Source: Balneola sp. (GTDB taxonomy: Bacteria; Bacteroidota; Rhodothermia; Balneolales; Balneolaceae). From it: a DNA stretch of 64,000 nucleotides. Positions within the stretch are counted from its first letter, which is position 1, and every line of letters starts with the position of its first letter. Position numbers and translations under genes: made by a program. The stretch spans positions 1 to 64,000 of the forward strand of contig NZQV01000022.1 of NCBI GenBank assembly GCA_002696035.1, in the 5' to 3' direction. The notes beneath the pieces were generated by a model. The model had not been told where the DNA came from. It did no database searches and worked only from the letters and a program-made list of their open reading frames with translations. Shown piece by piece: positions 34,070 through 44,527 of this stretch.

Positions 34070-37000
34070 ATGTATACCATTAAAAGGCTTTTCTTCTCAT
34101 TTCTTGTCTTGTTAAGTGTGCCGGTTTTAAGCAATGCTCAGGACATAATTTTTAGTCCTGACAAAGCAAAAACTTCTGGTGAAATATATTATAAGGCCGA
34201 AGTCTCAGAATATTTCACTCCCACAAACCTTGCAAAAGGCCAGGACCTTGACCTTAAATTCAACGGCACCAGATTCACACAGCATATTCAGGAAGTAGCC
34301 AAAGAACGTTTTGGATACACTACCATTTCCGCTATCTCAAAAACCGGTTTCCGAAGTCACAGTCACCTGTTAATGAAGGATGGCGACCTATCCGGAATAC
34401 TCACTTTTGATGGCAGATCATATCGTCTGTCAAAGAAAGATGGCCAACAGCATTTGCGAGAAATCAATGAGCCTGTTTTGGGATGTTCTGTCGGTGAACA
34501 CGAAATTCCTTCAGCGTTACAAAAGTCGACCGCTGTTCCACCCGGCGGGCAACATGCCATTCCAAGCTATGATCTCACCCAATTCAATGATACTACAACG
34601 GTAGATGTCCTCATTCTATATACCACCGCTGCAAAGCAATGGGCTGCCAACAGCAGTTCAGTAACGGATATTGATGAGGTCCTTGCGCTGAATGAAAGTT
34701 TCCGGAATCAAATCATCGATAATTCTGAGATCGCTCTTAAAATACGCTTTGTAGATGCCCTGGAGGTTGACAATCCCACCGCAGCAAGTACTTCTGACGT
34801 ATTGGAGAATATGAAGGATAACTCCTACACCGGAAGTACGCATACCTCTGACACGGTTGACATTCATTCTCTCAGAGATCAATATGGAGCGGATCTTGTG
34901 GCATTATTGCACAAAATTGACGACACCGGCGGCATTGCATACCGGGCAAATAATGTGGGCGGGGCTATAGATTATGCCTTCTCCGTAAACCGGATCCAGC
35001 AAATGTATTTCGATTACGTATTGATGCACGAGATCGGCCATAATTTCGGAAATGCTCATGGGCGTACACAGGCATCAGCTGAGGCTGGAAATTCAGGCGG
35101 ATTGTTTCAATTTTCAACAGGACATCTTTTGACTTCCGCAAGCGATTCTTCTGTAACCGTAATGCATTATGAAAACCTCGGAGACGGAAAAGAAGCCACA
35201 TCTATTCCCTATTTCTCAAACCCAAGAGTTACATACAATGGCATCGCCACCGGCTCATACGCTCTGAATACTGAAGGACCTCCATCCGATAATGCTTTAT
35301 CCATGAGCATCAGCAAGAATTGGCTGGCAGATTATCGGCTACCTGTCATTGATCCTCCTGCCATTTCCACCACTACAACCGCCATCGAAGACACGGTTTA
35401 CCCGGCAGGCGTTTCAACCCGAAATTTGATTCTTCAGAATACAGGAAACTCAGATCTTGAGATCAAACTGGATGGCAAAATGGAGTTCTCGGGCAGCTTG
35501 AAAAGCACCAACGCAAATACCATCAAACAGTCTTTAGATCTTTTTTATGGTTTTGAGGAATCGGAAGGATATGAGAGCGGAAGTTATACCGGCTATCGTA
35601 ACTGGATCGTTGTGGACGAAGCTTCACCTTTTGAGATTTCTTCTGCAAGAGCCGTCAGCGGAACCCAGTCTTTGAAATTGGATCGATCAGCCGGTACACC
35701 AAATGTACTTTCTCCTTTCTTCTCCTCCACCTCACGCTATTCTTCTTACGAGATCACCATGAAAGTGTATGCTGAAAGCGGCCCCATTGATGGCTACCTC
35801 GAATTCAATTCTTCTATTGATGAAGAAAATGCGGCATCTATTAGCCTCAAAAGTGATAACTCTATCGGTTTTTACGGGATAAATGGCCCGGATGACAGCA
35901 AATCTTATTGGTTCTATTCCGGGGATAACCAAATAACTGACCAATGGGTTGATGTTTCCATACAGATCTCATCCGCTGATTCCGGAACCATCACCTATAA
36001 CTATGGACCGGATATCACCCGAACATTTACTCATAACGGCTTCTATCATCCCGAAAACCTGCAGCTTTATATTTCTGGAAGTTCTTCCGGGGATCTATAT
36101 GTCGACGACATTCAGATCAAAGCTCAAGATCTCTATGGTCCGGCTCTTACTATAAGTGATAACCAAATGACGATACCTCCCGGAGAAACCGATACTATGA
36201 CCGTTACTTTCTACGGAAATGGAAACAATGAAGGGACGTATGCCGGCAATCTATATCTGCAAACCAATGCCCCAAATAATACGAATCTCACCATACCTAT
36301 AGATCTTCGGATTGACCCCAACAACCTGTATTCCAATGGGAAATTTGCTGTGGAACTCACAGGTCAGGCCGGCTTCAGAATGCTTACTGCGCCAACAGAT
36401 ATCAATCTTCAGGAATTTTTGGAGCCTCTGCATACACAGGGAATGACCAATGCTGATTTCACAAATGGAAGCCCCAATATATGGACCTGGGACCGGACTT
36501 TTGTGGGGGATTCTGCAGAATCAAATCTTGGCTGGAGATCCATTTCTGATCTTGATACCACCATACAAGCTGGTGATTCCTTCCTTATGTATGTGTATGA
36601 CGAAGATGTTGTGGGAGATTCAACCAGCCGCGGTTTTCCAAAATTGCTTACTGCTGAAGGTCAGCTTGTTAGTTCATTCTCTCCTGCCATCAATCAAATT
36701 GCGGAGGGGTTTACATTAATTGGTAATCCCTTCCCTTCCACCGTTGACTGGGACCAGATCTACCAGAATTCAGGTACCGATGAATTGAGCGGCTCGATCT
36801 ATGCCCATGATCCAAATTCCGGATGGAAAAGCTATAATTCCGATTCGAATACCGGAGATCTCACGAATGGACTTATCAAACCTTTCCAAGGATTTTTTGT
36901 GCAATCCTCAGAAAATATCACCAATGGCTCCAGTCTAACGGTTGAATCCAACGACATTGTGACCGGCGGAGAATTTTATGGGAAAGAACAGAACCAAAGT

Positions 37001-37747
37001 CCCTTTGTGCGTTTTGAGATCACGGATAGCAAGCGATCAATTTCCAACAGCGCTTTTGTTGTACTGAATGATAAAGCCAGATCTGTCAAAGATGATCTTG
37101 ATGCAGTAGAAATGGTGCCCCTTTCACCTTCCTACATCACTTTGGGATCCATGAGCACAGACGATAAAGAGCTTGATATCAATTCTATTCCTTATTTTGA
37201 TGAATCCATCCGGATTCCGTTATCGGTTCAGGCCAGCCATTCCCAGAAGATCTCATTCACCCTTACAGAACATTCCGGCTTTGAGGATATAACGATCAAG
37301 ATTACCAATGGGGAATGGATCAAAGAGGTAGAAACCGATCAAGGCATCGTATTGGAAATTGTTCCAGATCAATCAGCCTCCAAGTACCCATCCGGCTTCC
37401 CGGTAAGAAGTAAACAAAACCCTGTTTATACCCTTATTTTGGAAAAGCAGAGAGCAACTTCCACCGGGCAAACAGAACTTCCTACAGAGTTCTCACTTTC
37501 CCAAAATTATCCAAATCCGTTCAACCCATCTACATCCATCCGATTTGGGATACCTTCCACTTCTCACGTGAAATTATCGGTTTATAATGTATTGGGACAG
37601 TTGGTTAAAGTGCTCGAGAACGACATCAAGAAACCCGGCTATCATTCCGTGCATTTTGATGGAGAGAACCTTTCCAGTGGAATCTATCTCTACAGACTTG
37701 AAGTAGGTTCGTTTGTGAATACAAAAAAGATGCTCTTGATGAAATAG
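34070..37747 (+). CDS. Secreted reprolysin-like metallopeptidase with T9SS sorting tail
   Basis: A 1225-residue secreted protein. The signal peptide is LFFSFLVLLSVPVLSNA. A propeptide-like region is followed by a metzincin catalytic domain with HEIGHNFGNAHG at residues 320-331, the HExxHxxGxxH zinc motif of the reprolysin type. The middle holds Ig-like/choice-of-anchor and jellyroll regions, and the C-terminal 85 residues form the type IX sorting domain (SQNYPNPFNPSTSI, then YNVLGQLVKVL, SGIYLYRLEVG and KKMLLMK). The protein should cross the outer membrane by the type IX system and be anchored or released. It stands alone; substrates are unknown. The repeated Asn-Pro-Phe region is normal for this tail. 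Confidence 0.9.
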   Translation: MYTIKRLFFSFLVLLSVPVLSNAQDIIFSPDKAKTSGEIYYKAEVSEYFTPTNLAKGQDLDLKFNGTRFTQHIQEVAKERFGYTTISAISKTGFRSHSHLLMKDGDLSGILTFDGRSYRLSKKDGQQHLREINEPVLGCSVGEHEIPSALQKSTAVPPGGQHAIPSYDLTQFNDTTTVDVLILYTTAAKQWAANSSSVTDIDEVLALNESFRNQIIDNSEIALKIRFVDALEVDNPTAASTSDVLENMKDNSYTGSTHTSDTVDIHSLRDQYGADLVALLHKIDDTGGIAYRANNVGGAIDYAFSVNRIQQMYFDYVLMHEIGHNFGNAHGRTQASAEAGNSGGLFQFSTGHLLTSASDSSVTVMHYENLGDGKEATSIPYFSNPRVTYNGIATGSYALNTEGPPSDNALSMSISKNWLADYRLPVIDPPAISTTTTAIEDTVYPAGVSTRNLILQNTGNSDLEIKLDGKMEFSGSLKSTNANTIKQSLDLFYGFEESEGYESGSYTGYRNWIVVDEASPFEISSARAVSGTQSLKLDRSAGTPNVLSPFFSSTSRYSSYEITMKVYAESGPIDGYLEFNSSIDEENAASISLKSDNSIGFYGINGPDDSKSYWFYSGDNQITDQWVDVSIQISSADSGTITYNYGPDITRTFTHNGFYHPENLQLYISGSSSGDLYVDDIQIKAQDLYGPALTISDNQMTIPPGETDTMTVTFYGNGNNEGTYAGNLYLQTNAPNNTNLTIPIDLRIDPNNLYSNGKFAVELTGQAGFRMLTAPTDINLQEFLEPLHTQGMTNADFTNGSPNIWTWDRTFVGDSAESNLGWRSISDLDTTIQAGDSFLMYVYDEDVVGDSTSRGFPKLLTAEGQLVSSFSPAINQIAEGFTLIGNPFPSTVDWDQIYQNSGTDELSGSIYAHDPNSGWKSYNSDSNTGDLTNGLIKPFQGFFVQSSENITNGSSLTVESNDIVTGGEFYGKEQNQSPFVRFEITDSKRSISNSAFVVLNDKARSVKDDLDAVEMVPLSPSYITLGSMSTDDKELDINSIPYFDESIRIPLSVQASHSQKISFTLTEHSGFEDITIKITNGEWIKEVETDQGIVLEIVPDQSASKYPSGFPVRSKQNPVYTLILEKQRATSTGQTELPTEFSLSQNYPNPFNPSTSIRFGIPSTSHVKLSVYNVLGQLVKVLENDIKKPGYHSVHFDGENLSSGIYLYRLEVGSFVNTKKMLLMK

Positions 37748-37782
37748 AACTTCCTCCATCTACATAAAGAATATATCTCCAT

Positions 37783-38205
37783 ATGCTCCCCTCCTTCCGA
37801 AAAAACCTGAAATATATTCTGCCAGTAGTTATTCTGATCATGGTTTTTGGACTTATTTTATCAAGAGTTTACACCCCTGACCCCGGCATTCCTGAACCTG
37901 AGATCCGCATCCACTCTGATGAAGCTAAAGATCATATTGGGAAAGCGGCTGAAGTTTGTGGCATGACCGCCAGTGTACGTTTCATCCCTGAAATTGGAGG
38001 AGCTCCAACCTTTATCAACTTTGGGCTACCGGATCCAAATCAAACATTTACTGCTGTCATTTGGGGTGAAAACCGTTCTAAATGGGAATCATCGCCTGAA
38101 TCAATCTATCCTGAACAAGAAATTTGTGTGAACGGAAGAATTGAATCTCATGAAGGGACTCCACAGATCGAAGTAAGAAATCCGGAGCAAATACGGTTAA
38201 ACTGA
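37783..38205 (+). CDS. Membrane-anchored OB-fold protein
   Basis: A 140-residue protein has one N-terminal hydrophobic helix (YILPVVILIMVFGLILS) and a C-terminal domain that looks like an OB fold of the tRNA-anti/nucleic-acid-binding kind (EAKDHIGKAAEVCGMTAS, FTAVIWGENRSKW, ICVNGRIESHEGTPQIEV). Small periplasmic OB-fold proteins of this kind often have unknown ligands. It follows the T9SS peptidase by 35 bp, so it may be co-transcribed. No catalytic residues are evident, and function is unknown. Confidence 0.7.
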   Translation: MLPSFRKNLKYILPVVILIMVFGLILSRVYTPDPGIPEPEIRIHSDEAKDHIGKAAEVCGMTASVRFIPEIGGAPTFINFGLPDPNQTFTAVIWGENRSKWESSPESIYPEQEICVNGRIESHEGTPQIEVRNPEQIRLN

Positions 38206-38230
38206 GTAGTTGGTGAATCTTGGTAAATTT

Positions 38231-38260
38231 ATGCGCATTGTTTATATTTTTTATGCGCAT
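38231..38260. promoter_or_regulatory. Twin ATGCGCAT operator of the toxin-antitoxin pair
   Basis: Two copies of the self-palindromic octamer ATGCGCAT lie at 38231-38238 and 38253-38260, 22 bp apart centre to centre, which is close to two helical turns. An AT-rich stretch TTTATATTTTTT lies between. They end 16 bp upstream of the antitoxin ATG. A likely reading is that the antitoxin, or its toxin complex, binds here and represses its own promoter. Confidence 0.6.
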
Positions 38261-38276
38261 TAAACTCTATTTCCTC

Positions 38277-38540
38277 ATGAGCAAGCAAACACTTAATCTT
38301 TCCGTTGAAAAGCACATCAAAGAGCGGGCGAAAAGAATCGCCAAAGAGCGAGGTATAAGCGTATCTAAACTATTTGAGGAGGCCGTTGAGCAAGTTGAGG
38401 AGCCTATCGAAGAATACACCCCAAAACCAGGAAGTGCTGCTGAACGAATTTATAATGCTATTCCCGAATCTGAGAAGTTGGATAATTACGATTACAAAAA
38501 ATTGAAAATAGACGCCCTAAAGGATAAGTATGACCTTTAG
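38277..38540 (+). CDS. DUF6364-like antitoxin
   Basis: An 87-residue protein starts MSKQTLNLSVEKHIKERAKR and continues with a RISVSKL-like helix (ERGISVSKLFEEAVEQV), the pattern of ribbon-helix-helix DNA-binding antitoxins. The acidic/proline-rich C-terminal half would wrap the toxin. The frame is open upstream to 38220, but that upstream part codes for chance residues across the operator, so I place the start at ATG 38277. It overlaps the PIN toxin gene by 11 bp, typical of coupled antitoxin-toxin expression. Confidence 0.83.
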   Translation: MSKQTLNLSVEKHIKERAKRIAKERGISVSKLFEEAVEQVEEPIEEYTPKPGSAAERIYNAIPESEKLDNYDYKKLKIDALKDKYDL

Positions 38541-38952
38541 TAAGGTACTAATCGACACCAATGTTTGCCTTGATGCAGCGCTCTTTCGCAAACCATTCGC
38601 ATCAACGGCTTTAAAGATCTTTGAAGTTGCAGAAGAGAAATCTGTTGACCTGCTCATTTCTGCACATACCTTTGACACCATATTTTACATACTGCGTCAA
38701 GATTTTTCTATCGAGAAAACATACAAACTAATAAGAGAGTTAAGATCTGCCTCTCGGGTTAGCCCTGTAAATCAACCAATTATTGATGAAGCAATCTCTC
38801 TGAAATGGCCTGATTTCGAAGATGCCATTCACTATCTCTCTGCTGTTCACACCAATTGTGATGCTATTGTAACCCCCGATCCTTCCGGATTCGATCAGTC
38901 TTCCATTCCCGTCTTTTCCCCTTTCGATTTTTTAGTTCAGCTTGAAAACTGA
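38530..38952 (+). CDS. PIN-domain toxin (VapC-like)
   Basis: A 140-residue PIN-domain protein, a Mg-dependent ribonuclease fold common in VapC toxins. Acidic positions likely to bind metal are Asp9 (VLIDTN), Glu97/Asp98 (WPDFEDAIHY) and Asp117 (IVTPDPSGF); a canonical Glu near residue 40 is not clearly identifiable. It follows the antitoxin gene by overlap. Its 3' end overlaps the convergent DUF3224 gene by 16 bp. Toxic activity and RNA target are unknown; the pair is called from fold and context. Confidence 0.85.
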   Translation: MTFSKVLIDTNVCLDAALFRKPFASTALKIFEVAEEKSVDLLISAHTFDTIFYILRQDFSIEKTYKLIRELRSASRVSPVNQPIIDEAISLKWPDFEDAIHYLSAVHTNCDAIVTPDPSGFDQSSIPVFSPFDFLVQLEN

Positions 38953-39332
38953 TACTCAAACTCATAGAAATGCTTCCCTTCTTCTATGATGATAGCCATC
39001 TTGCCAGACAGACCTTTTAGCTCGTCTGTTCCAGAATCCGGTATCACTTCAAGAATCAGTCTGTCTTTGCCTTTATCCATGGTTCCAAAATGCTGAAGTA
39101 CAAAACTTCCCTTTTTCCCTGAGAGTGCACCCGACACTTGTTCAATAGCTACATATCCGGCCGAGCCTTTTACCGGAGTGCGCGCACTTAGCATCTCTCC
39201 TTTACTTGTAGCATCCAGTTCACCGTGAAAGGTTTTATCGATGGACATTCGGTTTAGGGAAATTCCATTCTCTCCTTCTGCATAAGCCTCAATCGGGTTG
39301 AGATCTACATTAAATTCACCGGATATTTTCAT
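38937..39332 (-). CDS. DUF3224-domain protein
   Basis: A 131-residue protein matching the DUF3224 family, small beta-rich proteins of unknown function with an allene-oxide-cyclase-like barrel fold. Typical stretches are SIDKTFHGELDATSKGEML, KGSAGYVAIEQVSG, GKKGSFVLQHFGTM and DELKGLSGKMAI. It is convergent with the PIN toxin and its promoter faces the RtcB gene. No catalytic residues are known for the family. Confidence 0.88.
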   Translation of the reverse strand: MKISGEFNVDLNPIEAYAEGENGISLNRMSIDKTFHGELDATSKGEMLSARTPVKGSAGYVAIEQVSGALSGKKGSFVLQHFGTMDKGKDRLILEVIPDSGTDELKGLSGKMAIIIEEGKHFYEFEYQFSS

Positions 39333-39563
39333 GCCTTAATTAATTTGAATGTGAAATGATCGTCTTTCGCTATAATAAGCCAATGGAGTACACGCTGCAA
39401 CCAGATAAATTTCACTAAATAGAAATTGAAAAACCAAGTCTAATACTTACTTAGAGTACTCTTTCGGTTCATTTTTTCTACTGCTGCTTATCGGAGTAAT
39501 TGAACTCAAACAGAATGTAACTTGTATTTGTAGAAAAGGGAATTTCCTAAATTTTTCGCATCT

Positions 39564-40721
39564 ATGGAACAAGTAATTACCTCAGAAAAACTGCCTATCA
39601 AACTTTGGCTTAATGATATTGAGGAAGGAGCTTTGCAACAGGCCAAAGACCTCGCAAATCTTCCTTTTGCTTTCAAACACATTGCCATAATGCCTGATTC
39701 TCATCAGGGATATGGAATGCCCATTGGCGGTGTTCTCGCCTCAGAAGATGCGATCATTCCTAATGCCGTGGGCGTGGATATTGGCTGTGGAATGTGTTCG
39801 CTACGCACCAACCTGGAGCATATCAAAACCGCTGATCTTAAGAAGGTGTTGGGAATCATTCGGGAGCATGTGCCGGTGGGCTTCAATCACCACAATAGCA
39901 AACAGAATGAACAATGGATGCCTGACATTGGAGATCAGAACCTTCCCATCGTAGAGCAGGAATATGACGATGCCAGAACACAAGTTGGTACCCTGGGCGG
40001 AGGAAATCACTTCATCGAAGTTCAGCAAGGCTCTGATGGGTTTGTCTGGATCATGATTCACTCCGGCTCACGAAATATCGGCTATACAGTGGCCAAGCAT
40101 TACAATAAACAGGCCAAAAAGAAAAATGAATCGTGGCATGCTAAAGTACCCAAAGATCTGGCTTTCTTCCCAAAGGATTCGGAGGAGTTCAACGACTACA
40201 TCAATGAAATGAATTACTGCATTGAATTTGCCCTGCAGAACCGAAAACTAATGATGGAACGAGCTAAAAATGCTTTCTCTGACGTCTTTAACAGTGTTGA
40301 GTTTACTGATTTTATAAACAAGCCTCATAACTTTGCATCGTGGGAAAATCACTTTGGCAAAAACGTGATCGTCCACCGTAAAGGCGCCACACAAGCCCGA
40401 CAAGGAGAACTTGGAATGATTCCCGGTTCACAAGGAACAAATTCATACATCGTGAAAGGAAAAGGGAATAAAATGGCGTTTGACTCTTGCTCTCATGGCG
40501 CCGGAAGAACGATGAGCCGAACCCAGGCGCGAAAAACCCTGTCTGTGAAAGAGCAGACAAAATCGCTTGAGGAAAGAGGAATCCTACACGCCATTCGCTC
40601 TGACAACGATCTGGATGAAGCGCCCGGCAGCTATAAAGACATCGCAAAGGTGATGGATCTCCAAAAAGACCTGATCGATATAGTACATGAACTTAAGCCA
40701 CTCGGAGTGATCAAGGGATGA
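39564..40721 (+). CDS. rtcB: RtcB-family RNA-splicing ligase
   Basis: RtcB joins RNA 2',3'-cyclic phosphate or 3'-phosphate ends to 5'-OH ends using GTP and Mn. The 385-residue product has metal-binding motifs GVDIGCGMC (Asp72, Cys75, Cys78), GGGNHFIE (His149) and IHSGSR (His166), and the guanylation His311 in SCSHGAGRTMSR. All key residues are present, so it should be active. It is a little shorter than the Escherichia coli enzyme. No rtcA, rtcR or archease gene is adjacent. The 231-bp region upstream holds its promoter. Confidence 0.94.
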   Translation: MEQVITSEKLPIKLWLNDIEEGALQQAKDLANLPFAFKHIAIMPDSHQGYGMPIGGVLASEDAIIPNAVGVDIGCGMCSLRTNLEHIKTADLKKVLGIIREHVPVGFNHHNSKQNEQWMPDIGDQNLPIVEQEYDDARTQVGTLGGGNHFIEVQQGSDGFVWIMIHSGSRNIGYTVAKHYNKQAKKKNESWHAKVPKDLAFFPKDSEEFNDYINEMNYCIEFALQNRKLMMERAKNAFSDVFNSVEFTDFINKPHNFASWENHFGKNVIVHRKGATQARQGELGMIPGSQGTNSYIVKGKGNKMAFDSCSHGAGRTMSRTQARKTLSVKEQTKSLEERGILHAIRSDNDLDEAPGSYKDIAKVMDLQKDLIDIVHELKPLGVIKG

Positions 40722-40742
40722 ACCCAGGCCACTTCAGACCGA

Positions 40743-41183
40743 TCATTCTTCAACGCCAATACGTTTAGGCGTTTGATATTTTTGAATGAGCCAGCCGGCT
40801 GAATATGCTACCGGAATATATGCCAGTACAACATCCGCAATAGCAAACCATGTTGGCGAAGGAAGCATCACTACATTAGCAATTCCACCCAACAAAAAGA
40901 ATACACCTATACTCAGCGCATATTCCATTTTGTGTGATGTCACAATAAAGGCGGTGAATAGTGCTCCCACAAATGTTCCAAGAGCATGAGCTAGAAAAGG
41001 CATCAAAAAATGTTTGGGTTGAAAGAGATGCATGGACTCCTGCAATCCTTCCATGGTAGTTACATCCGCCCCTGCCGGCGGAGGAATGACAGATCCGCTG
41101 ATCATGATGATCGACATATTAACGGTCCCGCCGATTACTATTCCCGTTAGTACCGCCAGTATTTTTCTTATGATCTTTTTCAT
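40743..41183 (-). CDS. Conserved four-helix membrane protein, unknown function
   Basis: A 146-residue hydrophobic protein has four predicted membrane helices (ILAVLTGIVIGGTVNMSIIMI, FLAHALGTFVGALFTAFIV, ALSIGVFFLLGGIANVVML and the last near FAIADVVLAYIPVAYSAGW). Between helix 1 and helix 2 is a loop with PPPAGADVTTMEGLQESM. I recognise no named family. It is convergent with rtcB, and its function is unknown. Confidence 0.75.
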   Translation of the reverse strand: MKKIIRKILAVLTGIVIGGTVNMSIIMISGSVIPPPAGADVTTMEGLQESMHLFQPKHFLMPFLAHALGTFVGALFTAFIVTSHKMEYALSIGVFFLLGGIANVVMLPSPTWFAIADVVLAYIPVAYSAGWLIQKYQTPKRIGVEE

Positions 41184-41269
41184 AAGGCTTGGGTTAATGA
41201 ATTGTAAGACAGAAGATTATAGGTAATTTTAAAAGGATCGTAAAGATAAACTACGCCACAATTATGGAT

Positions 41270-42334
41270 TCAGTTCCAAAAATCAGATTCCGCATTTCGT
41301 GTGCCGATCAAAACATGGGTGCCGTTCGCTACTGCAACATCTCCATTTGAAAATACTTCAAGCCTGGAATAGGTAAACGAATTTTCCAGATCATAGCCTT
41401 CAGGCCCCGCTATGTATAACTTTGATAAACTATCCGGTTTTCCCACTCCTACGCCGTACGAAGTAGATGTATACAACTCCCCTGTTGGTGTAAAATCAAC
41501 ATCCCGGTAATAATAATCCGGGTTGTAGTAATCTTTAACTCCATGGATCTGTATAGGGTCGGAATTCCAGGTTTCGCCATCATCTTTCGATTGGTGCAAC
41601 TCTTTTGTTGAGATAGCGATGATCATATCCCCGGTTACTTCAACCTCTTCAATATCATCCAAAAATGATCCTCCGCCCTGAATGAGTCTTTCCCAATTCT
41701 CACCCTGATCTTTTGTGTGATACAAACCTCTGTCGGTTCCCACAAAAATTTCGCCCTGATCATTTTGTAGCAACACATTCGCAAATTCTGGATTAGAGCC
41801 CTCAGGCATAAATTCCATAATAGTCTCTTTCATTGTGGGAATGTGCAATCTTGAAACCCCTAAATACTTGGCTATATATAAATATTGGTGATCATCCAAA
41901 ATAATATCATACATCCAGAATGGACCCAGAAGTTGCTCCCAGTCTGAGCCGTTTGATGATCTGAAGATGCCATCACTTTTTACTGTAGTGGGGCTTCCAA
42001 ATACCGAGACCTCGGTATCATATTCTCCAATGGCATAGTATTCATCGCCAAACTTTTTCACGATCTTAAAAATTACGGAATCAGGCACACTGTGATAGGT
42101 AAATGTTTTTCCATGGTCTGAAGAGCTGTGCCACGACTTTACCGTTCCTACAAATAGCTCATCCCCCGGGGTGATGTGAATGAACGTAATATTATTTGAA
42201 GCAAATCTATAGGCCTTTTCCCATTCAAAAGCAGGGATCTCTTCGGTTTCGGATCCACCGCGATCACCAAAAATATCACAGGATGTGATACAACATAGGA
42301 GAACTAAAAAGGATATGATCGTTAACCTGTTCAT
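41270..42334 (-). CDS. Lipoprotein with BNR/beta-propeller-like repeats
   Basis: A 354-residue putative lipoprotein. The start is ATG 42334 (MNRLTIISF), giving a lipobox-type signal LLCCITSCD with the modified Cys near residue 18; the open frame upstream is not used. The body contains repeated short blades with sialidase/BNR-like Asp-box patterns (SSDHGKTFTY, SKDDGETWNS, TKDQGENWERL), as in YCF48/photosystem-assembly and sortilin-like propellers. It probably folds as a beta-propeller on the cell envelope. No catalytic residues or ligand can be named. It is downstream of groEL but behind a terminator. Confidence 0.75.
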   Translation of the reverse strand: MNRLTIISFLVLLCCITSCDIFGDRGGSETEEIPAFEWEKAYRFASNNITFIHITPGDELFVGTVKSWHSSSDHGKTFTYHSVPDSVIFKIVKKFGDEYYAIGEYDTEVSVFGSPTTVKSDGIFRSSNGSDWEQLLGPFWMYDIILDDHQYLYIAKYLGVSRLHIPTMKETIMEFMPEGSNPEFANVLLQNDQGEIFVGTDRGLYHTKDQGENWERLIQGGGSFLDDIEEVEVTGDMIIAISTKELHQSKDDGETWNSDPIQIHGVKDYYNPDYYYRDVDFTPTGELYTSTSYGVGVGKPDSLSKLYIAGPEGYDLENSFTYSRLEVFSNGDVAVANGTHVLIGTRNAESDFWN

Positions 42335-42389
42335 AGCTGATATTGTAACAAATATAGATGAACTGCAACTATACAAACACTGATGCATA

Positions 42390-42424
42390 AAAAAATCCCG
42401 CCCAAAATGAATTGAACGGGATTT
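42390..42424 (-). terminator. Rho-independent terminator after groEL
   Basis: On the minus strand, AAAATCCCG and CGGGATTTTT pair around a loop and are followed by T residues. It lies about 90 bp past the groEL stop, beyond the hairpin repeat at 42441-42487. Confidence 0.78.
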
Positions 42425-42440
42425 TGAATTTTGTTCCTTG

Positions 42441-42487
42441 TTACAACGCTCAGCGTCGTAACAGCTGTACCAACGGAGACCGTCGGC
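42441..42487. repeat. Tandem hairpin repeat after groEL
   Basis: Two adjacent hairpins are visible: TTACAACGCTCAGCGTCGTAA, nearly self-complementary, and CCAACGGAGACCGTCGG, complementary with one mismatch. The pair lies in the 3' region of the groESL transcript and might protect its end. It resembles small intergenic repeat units found in many genomes. Confidence 0.5.
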
Positions 42488-42516
42488 ACAAGCAGGAGGT
42501 AATTATGGGGGATGAA

Positions 42517-44190
<1,674 letters not shown>

Positions 44191-44239
44191 AATTATCTAT
44201 AATTTAAGTTTGTGATTTAATTTCTTAGAAAGGCTGGGA

Positions 44240-44527
44240 TCAGGATACAATACCCATGATGTCAGATTCGCGCATGATCAAGTACTCTTCTCCTTCAAGA
44301 GTTACTTCAGTACCTGCATATTTTCCATAGAGCACTTTGTCTCCTTCTTTTACGCTCATCTCAATTTTGTTGCCGTTTTCTACTTTACCGGCACCAACCG
44401 CTATCACTGTTCCTTGTTGCGGTTTTTCTTTAGCCGTATCGGGAATGATAATTCCGGAGCTGGTTTTCTCTTCAGCAGGCTCGGCCTGTACCAACACGCG
44501 GTCGCCTAAAGGTTGAATCTTAGCCAT
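44240..44527 (-). CDS. groS: Co-chaperonin GroES (10 kDa)
   Basis: GroES caps the GroEL chamber as a heptameric lid. The 95-residue product has the family N-terminus [11 protein letters not shown], the mobile loop [14 protein letters not shown], and the [14 protein letters not shown] segment. An AGGAG ribosome-binding site lies 8 bases upstream of the ATG, an exception in a window where most genes lack one. The upstream region has no CIRCE-like inverted repeat that I can recognise, so HrcA control is not supported here. A 6-bp inverted repeat GCAATA/TATTGC at 44595-44608 might be another operator. Confidence 0.97.
   Translation of the reverse strand: MAKIQPLGDRVLVQAEPAEEKTSSGIIIPDTAKEKPQQGTVIAVGAGKVENGNKIEMSVKEGDKVLYGKYAGTEVTLEGEEYLIMRESDIMGIVS

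Noticed and set aside
38220-38276. N-terminal extension of the antitoxin frame
   Set aside because: The upstream codons run over the twin operator and give unrelated residues; the RHH domain begins at 38277.
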